64,000 nt of DNA from JALYUA01 sp039933215. GTDB lineage: Bacteria; Acidobacteriota; Thermoanaerobaculia; UBA5066; Gp7-AA6. The stretch covers positions 1 through 64,000 of the forward strand of contig JBDTOO010000017.1 in NCBI GenBank assembly GCA_039933215.1. Reading direction: 5' to 3'. How positions within the stretch are numbered: position 1 is the first letter of the stretch; each line of letters starts with the position of its first letter. This document shows, piece by piece, positions 33,819 to 42,138 of the stretch. Below the pieces are notes generated by a model. The model had not been told where the DNA came from and made no database searches. It saw only the letters and a list, made by a program, of their open reading frames with translations. The translations under genes and the position numbers were made by a program.

Positions 33819-35220
33819 GCGCGGCGGGGAGCGTCAGGAAGACGACGGTGCCGCGCCCGACCTCGCTCTCGACGCGAGCCGAGCCGCTCTGCGCGAGCGC
33901 GAGGTGCTTCACGATCGCGAGGCCGAGCCCGGAACCTCCCGTCGTCCGCGACCGCGACGGATCCGACCGGTAGAAGCGCTCGAAGACGTGGGGAAGATGC
34001 TCCGCGGGGATACCCCCGCCGGTGTCCGACACGGAGAACTCGACCGACGCGCCGCTGCGCGCGGCGGACAGCGCGATGCGCCCTCCCGCCGAAGTGTGGG
34101 CGAGCGAGTTCGTGACGAGGTTGGCGAGCATCTGGGCCAGGCGCTCGCGGTCCGCGGTCGCGGCGGCGCCCGCCCCGGGAAGCACCTCGATCGCGACGCC
34201 CGCCTCCGCGGCGCGCGTGCGGGCCGCGGCGGCCGCGCGCTCCAGCGCCTCGCCGGCATCGACGCTCTCGAGCCGCAGCGCCAGCTGGCCGGCCTCCGCG
34301 AGCGCGAGATCCTGGAGATCGTCGACGAGCCGCTCGAGCAGGAGGGCGTCGTCGTGGAGGGAATCGATCACGGCGGAGTCCGGAGGAAGGAGCCCGTCCT
34401 GGAGCGCCTCGAGTTGAGCGCGGATGTTGGTCAGAGGGGTCCGCAGCTCGTGGGCGACGTCGGTCACGAGATTTCGCCGCAGCGCCTCGGCGCCCGCGAT
34501 CGCGTCCGCCATGGAATTGAAGGAGCGCGCCAGCTCCCCGAGCTCGTCGTCGGCGCCCGCCGGCACCCGGACTCCGCGGTCGCCGAGCTCCATGCTTCGA
34601 GCCGCCGCGGTCAACTTCTCGATGGGGCCGAGGATGCGGCGGGAGGTCGCGGCGATCACGAGCAGCGCGACGATCCCGGCGGCCGCGATGCCTCCGGCGA
34701 GCCACCGGTTGATCGACCCGCTCAGGTCGAGATTCGGCGCCACGGCGCCGGAGGGGAGGGCGAGCTCGTAGACCCGTCCGATCGGACGACCCTGCGGGTC
34801 CGAGAGCGCGGCGAACGGGACGCGCACGAGGACGAACTGGCGGATCCGCGGCGGCTTGCCCGGCCATTCGATGCGGAGGCCTCCGTCCGGCCCCGGCTCG
34901 ACGCGCGTCCGCTCGAGCGCGCGCGACCGGGCAACGACGCGGCCGGCGGGGTCGAGAGCGACCACCTCCCGCCCCGAGAGCTCGGCGGCCCGCCGGGCCG
35001 CCGCGTCGGCGTCGCGCCACCCTCCCGCCTGCCGGTAGTGCGCTTCGAGGATGCGGGCGGAGGCCGCCGGCGCGGCGCGGCCGCGCATCACCACGACGTC
35101 CTCGAAGCGGCGGACCTCGACGCGCGTCATGCGGCTCGAGAAGAGGAGGAGCGCGGTCAGCACGGCCCCGAGGACGGCGGCCGTCGCCGCGATGAGGCGC
35201 GCCCGGAGACTGCGAATCAC
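33811..35220 (-). CDS. Sensor histidine kinase of an OmpR-type two-component system
   Basis: 469 residues from the GTG at 35220, which overlaps the response-regulator stop (GTGA). The layout is membrane segment (LIAATAAVLGAVLTALLLFSS), periplasmic domain of about 140 residues, second segment (WLAGGIAAAGIVALLVIAATS), HAMP (GPIEKLTAAARSMELGDRGV), and phosphoacceptor box DVAHELRTPLTNIRAQLEAL. ATPase boxes are LANLVTNSLAHT, SDTGGGIPAEHLPHVFERFY and GGSGLGLAIVKHL. The periplasmic part is rich in Arg and Pro and not matched to a known ligand domain. The adjacent exported hydrolases suggest an envelope or peptide signal. Confidence 0.93.
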   Translation of the reverse strand: MIRSLRARLIAATAAVLGAVLTALLLFSSRMTRVEVRRFEDVVVMRGRAAPAASARILEAHYRQAGGWRDADAAARRAAELSGREVVALDPAGRVVARSRALERTRVEPGPDGGLRIEWPGKPPRIRQFVLVRVPFAALSDPQGRPIGRVYELALPSGAVAPNLDLSGSINRWLAGGIAAAGIVALLVIAATSRRILGPIEKLTAAARSMELGDRGVRVPAGADDELGELARSFNSMADAIAGAEALRRNLVTDVAHELRTPLTNIRAQLEALQDGLLPPDSAVIDSLHDDALLLERLVDDLQDLALAEAGQLALRLESVDAGEALERAAAAARTRAAEAGVAIEVLPGAGAAATADRERLAQMLANLVTNSLAHTSAGGRIALSAARSGASVEFSVSDTGGGIPAEHLPHVFERFYRSDPSRSRTTGGSGLGLAIVKHLALAQSGSARVESEVGRGTVVFLTLPAAPS

Positions 35221-35924
35221 GACGGCGGGTCGGCGAGCTTGTAGCCGACTCCGAACACCGTCACGAGAAGCCTGGGCTTCCCGGGCTGCTCGACCTTCCG
35301 GCGCAGGCGCATGACGTGCGCGTCGATCGTGCGCTCCAGGCCGTCGTACCCATCGCCGAACGCCCGCGTCACGAGCTCGGAGCGGCTGAAAGCGCGCTCC
35401 GGAGATCGGGCGAGCGCGGCGAGAAGGGCGAACTCGGCCGGCGGAAGATCCACCGGCCGCCCGCGCACGGTCGCTTCGTGCCGGTCCAGGTCGAGAACCA
35501 TCGTCCGCGTCCGGATCGAGCCGCGGGCCTCTCCGGGGAGCGGCCGCGTCCGGCGCAGGACCGCGCGGATGCGGGCGACGAGCTCGCGCGGCGAGAAGGG
35601 CTTGGTGACGTAGTCGTCCGCGCCGATCGCGAGTCCCTGAATCTTGTCGTCTTCCGTCGTGCGGGCGGTGAGGAAGACGATGGGGACTTCCGATTCGGCC
35701 CGCATCGCCCGAGCCAGGGAGAGCCCGTCGATTCCAGGCAGCATGACGTCCAGGACCAGGAGATCGGGGCCGCCCTCGCGGGCGAGGCGGAGACCCGCGG
35801 CGCCGTCGCGCGCTTCCAGCACGGCGAAGCCCGACCTCTCCAGGTACAGGCGGAGCGTCGCGGCGGTCTTGGGATCGTCCTCGACGACGAGGACCTTCGG
35901 CAAGGGCGGCACGCGTCGAGACAT
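35217..35924 (-). CDS. OmpR-family response regulator
   Basis: 235 residues. The receiver domain has VVEDD, phosphoacceptor Asp in LLVLDVMLPGIDG, the switch Thr in VFLTARTTEDD and Lys in YVTKPFSPREL. The C-terminal winged helix ends LLVTVFGVGYKLADPP. Its start codon is 10 bases downstream of a -10 box with the same CGTCA-6-CGTCA-11-box pattern as the S41 promoter, so autoregulation is likely. It is translationally coupled to the kinase. Confidence 0.93.
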   Translation of the reverse strand: MSRRVPPLPKVLVVEDDPKTAATLRLYLERSGFAVLEARDGAAGLRLAREGGPDLLVLDVMLPGIDGLSLARAMRAESEVPIVFLTARTTEDDKIQGLAIGADDYVTKPFSPRELVARIRAVLRRTRPLPGEARGSIRTRTMVLDLDRHEATVRGRPVDLPPAEFALLAALARSPERAFSRSELVTRAFGDGYDGLERTIDAHVMRLRRKVEQPGKPRLLVTVFGVGYKLADPPS

Positions 35925-35934
35925 GGGCCGTCCC

Positions 35935-35967
35935 AGTGTATGGGTCCGTTGTGACGGCGTTTTGACG
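35935..35967 (-). promoter_or_regulatory. OmpR-type operator and -10 box upstream of the response regulator
   Basis: On the minus strand CGTCA-6-CGTCA (35967-35952) is followed after exactly 11 bases by TACACT (35940-35935). The gene starts 10 bases further on, a short leader. The arrangement is the same, base for base in spacing, as at the S41 protease promoter. Confidence 0.65.
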
Positions 35968-36020
35968 AAACAACCGGGCGGAGGGAAGGCGGTCCGCCCT
36001 CCCTCCGGCCGGCCGCGGGC

Positions 36021-37070
36021 TCACGCCTTCAGCCGGGTGATCGCGTCCTGGATCCGCTTCTTCTGCGCCTCGGGCGCCATCGAGAGCGCCTTGCCGTAGA
36101 ACTCGGCTGCGAGCTTCTTGTCGCCCTTCGTCGCGTATCCCTCGGCGAGGCTGTCATACGCGTTCCACGAGGCGGGGTAGTCCTTCACGTTCTTGCGGAA
36201 GACGGCGATGGCCTCGTCGTACTTCTTTTCGGCGAGGAGCTGGTACCCGTAAAGGTTGTACTCCGGCTCCCTGGCGACCTGGAGCGCGCGCGCGCGCAGG
36301 GCGGCCGCCGCCTTCGCGTCTCCCTTCAGCTCGATAAGTCCGGCCTTCGTGCGGAGGTTGTTGAAATTTTCGTTCAGGCCGATCGAGCGGTCCGCCCATC
36401 CGAGCGCCTCTTCCACGTTGCCCGTCTCCGCGCGGAGCGAGTAGGCGGCCGCCTGATTCCAGCCCTGCCACCCGAAACGCGGAAGGCCGCGGAGTTGATC
36501 GCGGATGCTGGCCAGCGCGACGGCCTTCGTGTCGATCTGGATCGCGATCGGAACTTCGAGCTTCTCCCAGTGGAGCACGGCGGTTACGGAGGTTTCGGTC
36601 GGATCGTCGAAGCGGTAGGAGAGCCGCTCCTCGAACGCCGCCGGCCTGGGATGCACGGTCACGCGCGCCGCGTCCTCTTTTTCGTCGTAGCTGAAGCTGC
36701 CCCAGGCGAGATGCTGCTTCGAAAAGGCGACCGTCCAGTCGGCCTCCGTCGGGAGCATGTGGACGCCGTAGGTCCCGGCCTCGAGAGCTTTTCCCTCGAC
36801 AGTCACCGGAGAGGAGAACTGGATCGTCGTGTTCTCGTTGGCGCCCGCACGCCAGACTTCTTTCCAGGGAACGAGCTCTCCGAAGACCTTCCGCTTGTTG
36901 ACCGCCGGGCGGTGGTACGAGATCTCGATGTCCGTCAGGCCGACTCTCTGGGACACGGTCGCCCTCGGGCTCGCTTCGGGAAGAGTCAGGCCGGCCTGGC
37001 CGGCCGCGGGAAGCGCGGCGAGGATCGCGATCGCTGCGGGAAAAAGGGCGCGCGAAATGGAGCGGTTCAT
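36021..37070 (-). CDS. Exported DUF2911-TPR protein
   Basis: 349 residues. AGGAGGT stands four bases before the ATG. A signal peptide (LFPAAIAILAALPAAGQA) is followed by a DUF2911 domain (about 30-180; ISYHRPAVNKRKVFGELVPW, GTYGVHMLPTEADWTVAF) and then TPR units to the C-terminus (EYNLYGYQLLAEKKYDEAIA, WNAYDSLAEGYATKGDKKLA). DUF2911 has no known function. The combination with TPR repeats recurs in Acidobacteriota and Bacteroidota genomes to my knowledge. It is separated by 96 bases from the response-regulator gene. Confidence 0.9.
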   Translation of the reverse strand: MNRSISRALFPAAIAILAALPAAGQAGLTLPEASPRATVSQRVGLTDIEISYHRPAVNKRKVFGELVPWKEVWRAGANENTTIQFSSPVTVEGKALEAGTYGVHMLPTEADWTVAFSKQHLAWGSFSYDEKEDAARVTVHPRPAAFEERLSYRFDDPTETSVTAVLHWEKLEVPIAIQIDTKAVALASIRDQLRGLPRFGWQGWNQAAAYSLRAETGNVEEALGWADRSIGLNENFNNLRTKAGLIELKGDAKAAAALRARALQVAREPEYNLYGYQLLAEKKYDEAIAVFRKNVKDYPASWNAYDSLAEGYATKGDKKLAAEFYGKALSMAPEAQKKRIQDAITRLKA

Positions 37071-37250
37071 GGGACCTCCTCGATCGATGGAACGTTTCCC
37101 CGTGTTACGGGAGCAGGCGCCCGGGGTTTCGAGGAACGCGCGTCCTGGTCGATTCGCCGGTGTGCCGGGATGGGTCCGCGCGACGAAATGTCGCCCCCGC
37201 CGCTCCGCGGCCGGCCGAGGGGACCAGGGGCCTGAGAATAGACTTCCGCC

Positions 37251-39113
37251 GTGGAGGAAGACTCGCCGCCGCGCCGGGTCGCCTCGCCTCCGGGCCGGCC
37301 GCTCCTGCTCTACGACGGCGACTGCGGATTCTGCCGCGTCTGGATCGCGCGGTGGCGCCTCCGGACGGGAGGCCGGGTCGACTACGCGCCTTCCCAGGAG
37401 GAGGGCGGCCGGTTTCCGGAGATTGCCCCGGAGGAGTTCCGCCGATCCGTCCAGCTCGTCCTTCCCGACGGAAAGGTTCTTTCCGGCGCCCACGCGGTCC
37501 TCGCGTCGCTCGCGGCCGGCGGTCACGGCTTCGGACTCGGGGTGTACCGCCGCGTTCCGGGCGCGGCGCCCGCGGCAGAGGCCGGGTACGCCTTCGTCGC
37601 GCGGCATCGCGGCGGCGCTTCCGCGGTGACGCGGGCGCTCTGGGGGGGAAGCGTTCTCCCCCGGACGCACTCCGCCGCCGCGATCCTGTTTTTGCGGCTC
37701 CTCGGCCTCGTCTTTCTCGCCGCCTTCGTGTCGGTCTGGTTCCAGGTCGACGGTCTCGTGGGCTCGCGAGGCATCCTCCCCGTCCGAGAGCTCCTGACCT
37801 TTCTTTCGGAGCGCCTCGGCGCGGAGCGCTTCTGGCTCGTCCCGACGCTCTCGTGGTTCGACGCCTCCGACGGATTTCTCCATGCGCAATGCGCCGCGGG
37901 CGCCGTCCTCTCCATCCTCCTGGCGCTCGGTTTCTTCCCCGCCGCCTGCGCGGCCGGTGCGACCGTTCTCTACCTTTCCCTCTCGGCCGCCGGGCAGACC
38001 TTCTTCTCGTTCCAGTGGGACACGCTCTTAGTCGAGGCGGGCTTTCTCGCGATCTTCCTGGCGCCGCTCTCGGCGCGCCTGCGCTTTCCTTCCGAAGGGC
38101 CGCGGCGCACGGCGGTCTTCCTCTTGCGCTGGCTCGTGTTCCGGTTGAATTTCTCCTCGGGCGTCGTGAAGCTCGGGAGCGGCGACGCGAGCTGGCGGCA
38201 TGCGACGGCCCTCTCGTACTACTACGAGACGCAGCCCCTTCCGCCGTGGACGGCCTGGTATTTCCATCGGCTCCCGGCGTCCGGCCAGACGATCTCGGTC
38301 TTCGCACTGCTCTTCGTCGAGCTCGCCGCGGCTTTCTGCGTCTTCGGACCCCGCCGCGTCCGGATCGCGGGGTTCGTCGTGCTCGTGCTGCTGCAGGCGT
38401 CGATCTTCGCGACGGGCAACTACGCTTTCTTCAACGTGCTCGCCGCGATCCTCTGCCTCGTCCTTCTCGACGACGAGACACTCGCGTCCCGGCGCCTCCG
38501 GAAGGAGTCCTCCGGCGACCTCCCGCCCTCCCTCCGCCCGACCCGGCTCTGGCCGCGGCCGGTCGGCTTCGCCGTTGCCGCCGGAATCGTCGCGATCAGC
38601 GCGACCCAGCTGACCTCGATGCTCTCGGTGTCCGTGCCGGGGATCCGGCCGGCCGTCGCGCTCGCCCGGGCCGTCGAGCCCCTGCGGCTCGTGAACTCGT
38701 ACGGGCTGTTCGCCGTGATGACGACCCGCCGCGACGAGATCGTGGTCGAGGGCAGCGCGGACGGCCGGACGTGGACGCCCTATGAATTCCGGTGGAAGCC
38801 GGGAGACGTCCGGCGGAGACCCGCGTTCGTTGCGCCGCATCAGCCGCGCCTCGACTGGCAGATGTGGTTCGCGGCCCTCGGCTCCTTCGAGGAGAGCCCG
38901 TGGTTTGGGAGATTTCTCGCGCGTCTCGTCGAGGGCTCGCCTGCCGTCGTAGGCCTTCTCGCTTCGAACCCGTTTCCCACGGCCCCGCCCCGTTTCGTCC
39001 GGGCGCGCCTCTTCCGGTACCACTTCACGGACGCGGCGGAGCGCCGCGCGACGGGCGCCTGGTGGCGCCGGGAAGAGATCGGGCTCTACGCCCCGGAGCT
39101 CGGCCGGCCATGA
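37251..39113 (+). CDS. Fusion of a DCC (DUF393) thiol domain and a lipase maturation factor-like membrane protein
   Basis: 620 residues from GTG 37251. Residues about 15-125 form a DUF393 domain with the DxDCxxC motif (LLYDGDCGFCRVW). A multi-pass membrane region follows (AAAILFLRLLGLVFLAAFVS, LSILLALGFFPAACAAGATV, VFRLNFSSGVVKLGSGDASW), ending in a soluble beta-rich domain with WTPYEFRWKPGDVRRRPAF, a hallmark of lipase maturation factors. The family assists folding of secreted lipases in animals; the bacterial members are uncharacterised. The fused thiol domain suggests a redox or disulfide step. Its stop overlaps the next start (ATGA), tying it to the amine oxidase. Confidence 0.88.
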   Translation: MEEDSPPRRVASPPGRPLLLYDGDCGFCRVWIARWRLRTGGRVDYAPSQEEGGRFPEIAPEEFRRSVQLVLPDGKVLSGAHAVLASLAAGGHGFGLGVYRRVPGAAPAAEAGYAFVARHRGGASAVTRALWGGSVLPRTHSAAAILFLRLLGLVFLAAFVSVWFQVDGLVGSRGILPVRELLTFLSERLGAERFWLVPTLSWFDASDGFLHAQCAAGAVLSILLALGFFPAACAAGATVLYLSLSAAGQTFFSFQWDTLLVEAGFLAIFLAPLSARLRFPSEGPRRTAVFLLRWLVFRLNFSSGVVKLGSGDASWRHATALSYYYETQPLPPWTAWYFHRLPASGQTISVFALLFVELAAAFCVFGPRRVRIAGFVVLVLLQASIFATGNYAFFNVLAAILCLVLLDDETLASRRLRKESSGDLPPSLRPTRLWPRPVGFAVAAGIVAISATQLTSMLSVSVPGIRPAVALARAVEPLRLVNSYGLFAVMTTRRDEIVVEGSADGRTWTPYEFRWKPGDVRRRPAFVAPHQPRLDWQMWFAALGSFEESPWFGRFLARLVEGSPAVVGLLASNPFPTAPPRFVRARLFRYHFTDAAERRATGAWWRREEIGLYAPELGRP

Positions 39114-40450
39114 TCCGCACGGACGTCGTCGTCGTCGGCGCCGGGGCGTCGGGGCTCGCGGCGGCGAGAGACCTGTCTCTCGCGGGATTTCGCGTCGCCG
39201 TGCTCGACGGACGGGCCCGGCTCGGCGGACGTATCGACACGGAGCACGATCCTTCCTGGACGGTTCCGATCGATCTCGGCCCGGAGTTCATCCACGGCCC
39301 GGCGGAGGAGACGCTCGCGATCGTGCGCGCCGCGCGGCTGGTCGCCATCCGCCTCGAGGACGCGCACTGGAAGAAGACGGGCCGGGGCTGGACCCGGCAA
39401 TCCGACTTCTGGGCGGCGGCGGATCGCGTCACGAACCGGATGCGCCGGACCGGCCGCGACCGCAGCGTGGCGGATTTTCTTCGCGCGCATCCCTCGCTGT
39501 CTCGAAACGACCGGGATCTCGTGCGCTCTCTCGTCGAGGGTTACGACGCGGCTCCCGCGAATCGCGTCGGGGAGCACTCGATCGCGACCCGCGGCGGCTC
39601 CGGTCCGCACGACCAGTTCCGCCTCCTCTCGGGTTATGACGGCGTCGCAGGATGGCTCGCGTCGTCGGGAGACCTCGAGAAGATCTCCTTCCGGTACGAA
39701 ACGGTGGCGCGGGACGTCCGGTGGGGCCCCGGCCGCGTCGAGGTGGAAGCGGTCACCCGGCGCGGGACCGAGCGGTTCGCGGCGCGCGCCGCGGTGCTGA
39801 CGCCGCCGGTCGGCGTCTGGAAGGCCGTTCCCGGAGATGAGGGTGCGATCCGTCTTCTTCCCGAGGTCGCGAGCCGGCAGCGCGCGCTCGAGCGCGTGGA
39901 CATGGGGACGGTCGTCAAGCTCGTTCTGCGATTCCGCGAGCCTTTCTGGCGCGGCGCGCCGGGCGCTCCCGCCGGCGCGTCTCCGCGCGGGGAAACGCCG
40001 CAGCTCGGTTTCCTGCACGATTCCCGGGCGGCCTTTCCGACGTGGTGGAGCATGGAGCCCGCCGAGGCTCCGATCCTGACGGCCTGGGCGGGCGGGCCCG
40101 CGGCGCAGGCCCTCTCGGGACTTCCGGAGGAGGAGCTCGCCGGCCGGGCCGTCGAGACGATCGCGCGGCTTCTCGGCGTGCCGCGCGGGCGAGTCGGCGC
40201 GTCCCTCGAGGCGTGGCGCTCTCACGATTGGCAGGGCGATCCGTTCTCTCGCGGGGCTTACAGTTATCTCGGCGTCGGCGGAGTGCCGGCCCGCGCGGTC
40301 CTCGCACGGCCCGTGCGTGGCACGCTCTTCTTCGCGGGGGAGGCGACCGACCGCGAGCAGAGCGGCACGGTCGCGGGAGCGATCTCGAGCGGCCGCCGGG
40401 CGGCCCGGCAGGCCGTCCGGTCCCTGACGGAACGCCGTCACCGTTCGTAA
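39110..40450 (+). CDS. FAD-dependent amine oxidase
   Basis: 446 residues. The Rossmann motif is VVVVGAGASGLAAARDLSLA followed by the family signature GGRIDTEHDPSW and LGPEFIHG. The C-terminal FAD contact is LFFAGEATDREQSGTVAGAI. The central substrate domain is not conserved enough to name the amine. The gene starts inside the stop of the lipase-maturation-factor gene, so the two are probably made in fixed ratio. No signal peptide is present, so it is cytoplasmic. Polyamine or aromatic amine oxidation is possible. Confidence 0.88.
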   Translation: MIRTDVVVVGAGASGLAAARDLSLAGFRVAVLDGRARLGGRIDTEHDPSWTVPIDLGPEFIHGPAEETLAIVRAARLVAIRLEDAHWKKTGRGWTRQSDFWAAADRVTNRMRRTGRDRSVADFLRAHPSLSRNDRDLVRSLVEGYDAAPANRVGEHSIATRGGSGPHDQFRLLSGYDGVAGWLASSGDLEKISFRYETVARDVRWGPGRVEVEAVTRRGTERFAARAAVLTPPVGVWKAVPGDEGAIRLLPEVASRQRALERVDMGTVVKLVLRFREPFWRGAPGAPAGASPRGETPQLGFLHDSRAAFPTWWSMEPAEAPILTAWAGGPAAQALSGLPEEELAGRAVETIARLLGVPRGRVGASLEAWRSHDWQGDPFSRGAYSYLGVGGVPARAVLARPVRGTLFFAGEATDREQSGTVAGAISSGRRAARQAVRSLTERRHRS

Positions 40451-40621
40451 CGGTTTTCGCGCGAACCGCGCCGCCTCCGGGACGGCCTCCGCCCCGGCGC
40501 CCGCGAACCGGACGCCCGCCTCGGGGGCGCAAGATCCTCAAAACAAAGAAGTCTTCGGCTGCGCCCGAGCTCGCCTTTTCCCGTTTTGCGGCGTCCGGCC
40601 GCTCGAAGCACGGCGATTGCA

Positions 40622-40978
40622 ATGTCTGCAACCATGGAAAACGCCGCTCTCGAGCGCGCTCGGGCGCACGTCGAGTTCGATCGCACCCAGGTCGTTCGGG
40701 CGGAGCTCGGTCCCGGTCCTCTCGGGACTCGCGTCCGCTGCACGGTGCCGCTGGCCGGCCCGGTCGACGAACGGTGGCGAAGGACCTTCCGGTCCGTTCA
40801 GCTCGAGGACACCGGCTTCTTCCGCTTTCGCCTCGAAATGGGGAGCAATCACATCTCCTTCACCGTCACCGAGACGGAGCGAGGGCGGGAAGTCCCCTCG
40901 GAATTGAGGACGCTGCAGTTCCTGCTCGACACGGTCAACGGGAAGGTGAATACGCTCAAAGGAACGCCGCAGACATGA
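40622..40978 (+). CDS. Small hypothetical protein
   Basis: 118 residues, not recognised. The ATG at 40622 is followed by MSATMENAALERARAHVEFD; a second ATG at 40634 is an alternative. The sequence shows alternating strands (RVRCTVPLAGPVDERW, FRFRLEMGSNHISFTVTE) and a helical tail. No signal peptide or cysteine is present. The amino-acid composition and GC pattern look coding and no better frame is present on the other strand, but a noncoding origin cannot be excluded. Confidence 0.6.
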   Translation: MSATMENAALERARAHVEFDRTQVVRAELGPGPLGTRVRCTVPLAGPVDERWRRTFRSVQLEDTGFFRFRLEMGSNHISFTVTETERGREVPSELRTLQFLLDTVNGKVNTLKGTPQT

Positions 40979-41052
40979 CTCGGACACGCTGATAGGGGCT
41001 CGCCTGGGGGGAACCCGAGGGTCGGCGATCGGGCGGGGCGCCGGCGCCGCCT

Positions 41053-42138
41053 TCAGCTCTTCTTCTGGAACTCCTGCATGAAGGAGACGAGGGCCGAGAC
41101 GCCCGCCGGCGGGAAGGCGTTGTAGATCGAGGCGCGCACGCCGCCGACCGACCGGTGGCCCTTCAATCCGTCGAATCCCCTCGAGCCGGCCTCCGACACG
41201 AATTTCTTCTCGAGCTCCTCCGACGGCAGGCGAAAGTTCACGTTCATCTTCGACCGGCTCCCGGTGCGCGCATGCGGGCGGTAGAAGCCGTCCGAGCCGT
41301 CGATCGCGTCGTAGAGCTGCGCCGCCTTCTCCGCGTTGCGCCGTCCGATCTCCTCGAGGCCTCCCTGCGCGATCAGCCACTTCAGGACGAGGCCCATGAC
41401 GTAGATCGTGAACACCGGCGGGGTGTTGTAGAGGGATCCCTCCTTCGCGTGCGTGTTGTAGTCGAGCATCGTCGGGAGACCGGCCGGGGACCGGGCGAGC
41501 ATGTCGTCCCGGATGATCACGAGCGTCACGCCGGAGGGGGCGAGGTTTTTCTGGGCGCCGGCGTAGATCAGGGCGTACTTCGCGACGTCGATCGGCCGGC
41601 TGAAGATGTCGGAGGACGCATCCGCGACGAGCGGAACGGCGCCGGAGTCCGGCTCCGATTCCCATTCCGTGCCGAAGATCGTGTTGTTGGTCGTGAAGTG
41701 GAGGTAGGAGGACTCAGGGTCGACGCGGATCTCCGACGGCTCGGGGACGCGCGCGAATTTCTCGGCCTCGGTGGATCCGGCAATTTGAACCGTTCCCACC
41801 TTGCGCGCCTCCTGCGCCGCTTTCTTCGACCAGGTGCCCGTGACGATGTAGTCCGCCTTGCCGGCGGCCGGCAGGATGTTCATCGGCACCATCGAGAACT
41901 GGAGAGATGCCCCTCCCTGGAGAAAGAGCACCCGATAGTTGTCCGGGATGCCGGCGAGCCGGCGAATGTCCGCCTCGCAGGTCTGGATGATCTCCTCGAA
42001 CTTCTTCGATCGGTGGCTGATCTCGAGGATCGATTCACCGACTCCGGGCAACGCCAGGAGATCGCGCTGCGCCTCGAGGAGAACCTCCTCGGGCAGAACG
42101 GCGGGTCCGGCGTTGAAGTTGAAGATGCGCTTCGTCAT
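41053..42138 (-). CDS. serC: Phosphoserine aminotransferase
   Basis: 361 residues, the normal length. It opens with RIFNFNAGPAVLPEEVLLEA and shows LFLQGGASLQFSMVPMN. The PLP lysine lies in YAGAQKNLAPSGVTLV, and the C-terminal SVGGVRASIYNAFP is typical. It makes 3-phosphoserine from 3-phosphohydroxypyruvate and glutamate. The start overlaps the stop of serA by four bases (ATGA). Confidence 0.95.
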   Translation of the reverse strand: MTKRIFNFNAGPAVLPEEVLLEAQRDLLALPGVGESILEISHRSKKFEEIIQTCEADIRRLAGIPDNYRVLFLQGGASLQFSMVPMNILPAAGKADYIVTGTWSKKAAQEARKVGTVQIAGSTEAEKFARVPEPSEIRVDPESSYLHFTTNNTIFGTEWESEPDSGAVPLVADASSDIFSRPIDVAKYALIYAGAQKNLAPSGVTLVIIRDDMLARSPAGLPTMLDYNTHAKEGSLYNTPPVFTIYVMGLVLKWLIAQGGLEEIGRRNAEKAAQLYDAIDGSDGFYRPHARTGSRSKMNVNFRLPSEELEKKFVSEAGSRGFDGLKGHRSVGGVRASIYNAFPPAGVSALVSFMQEFQKKS

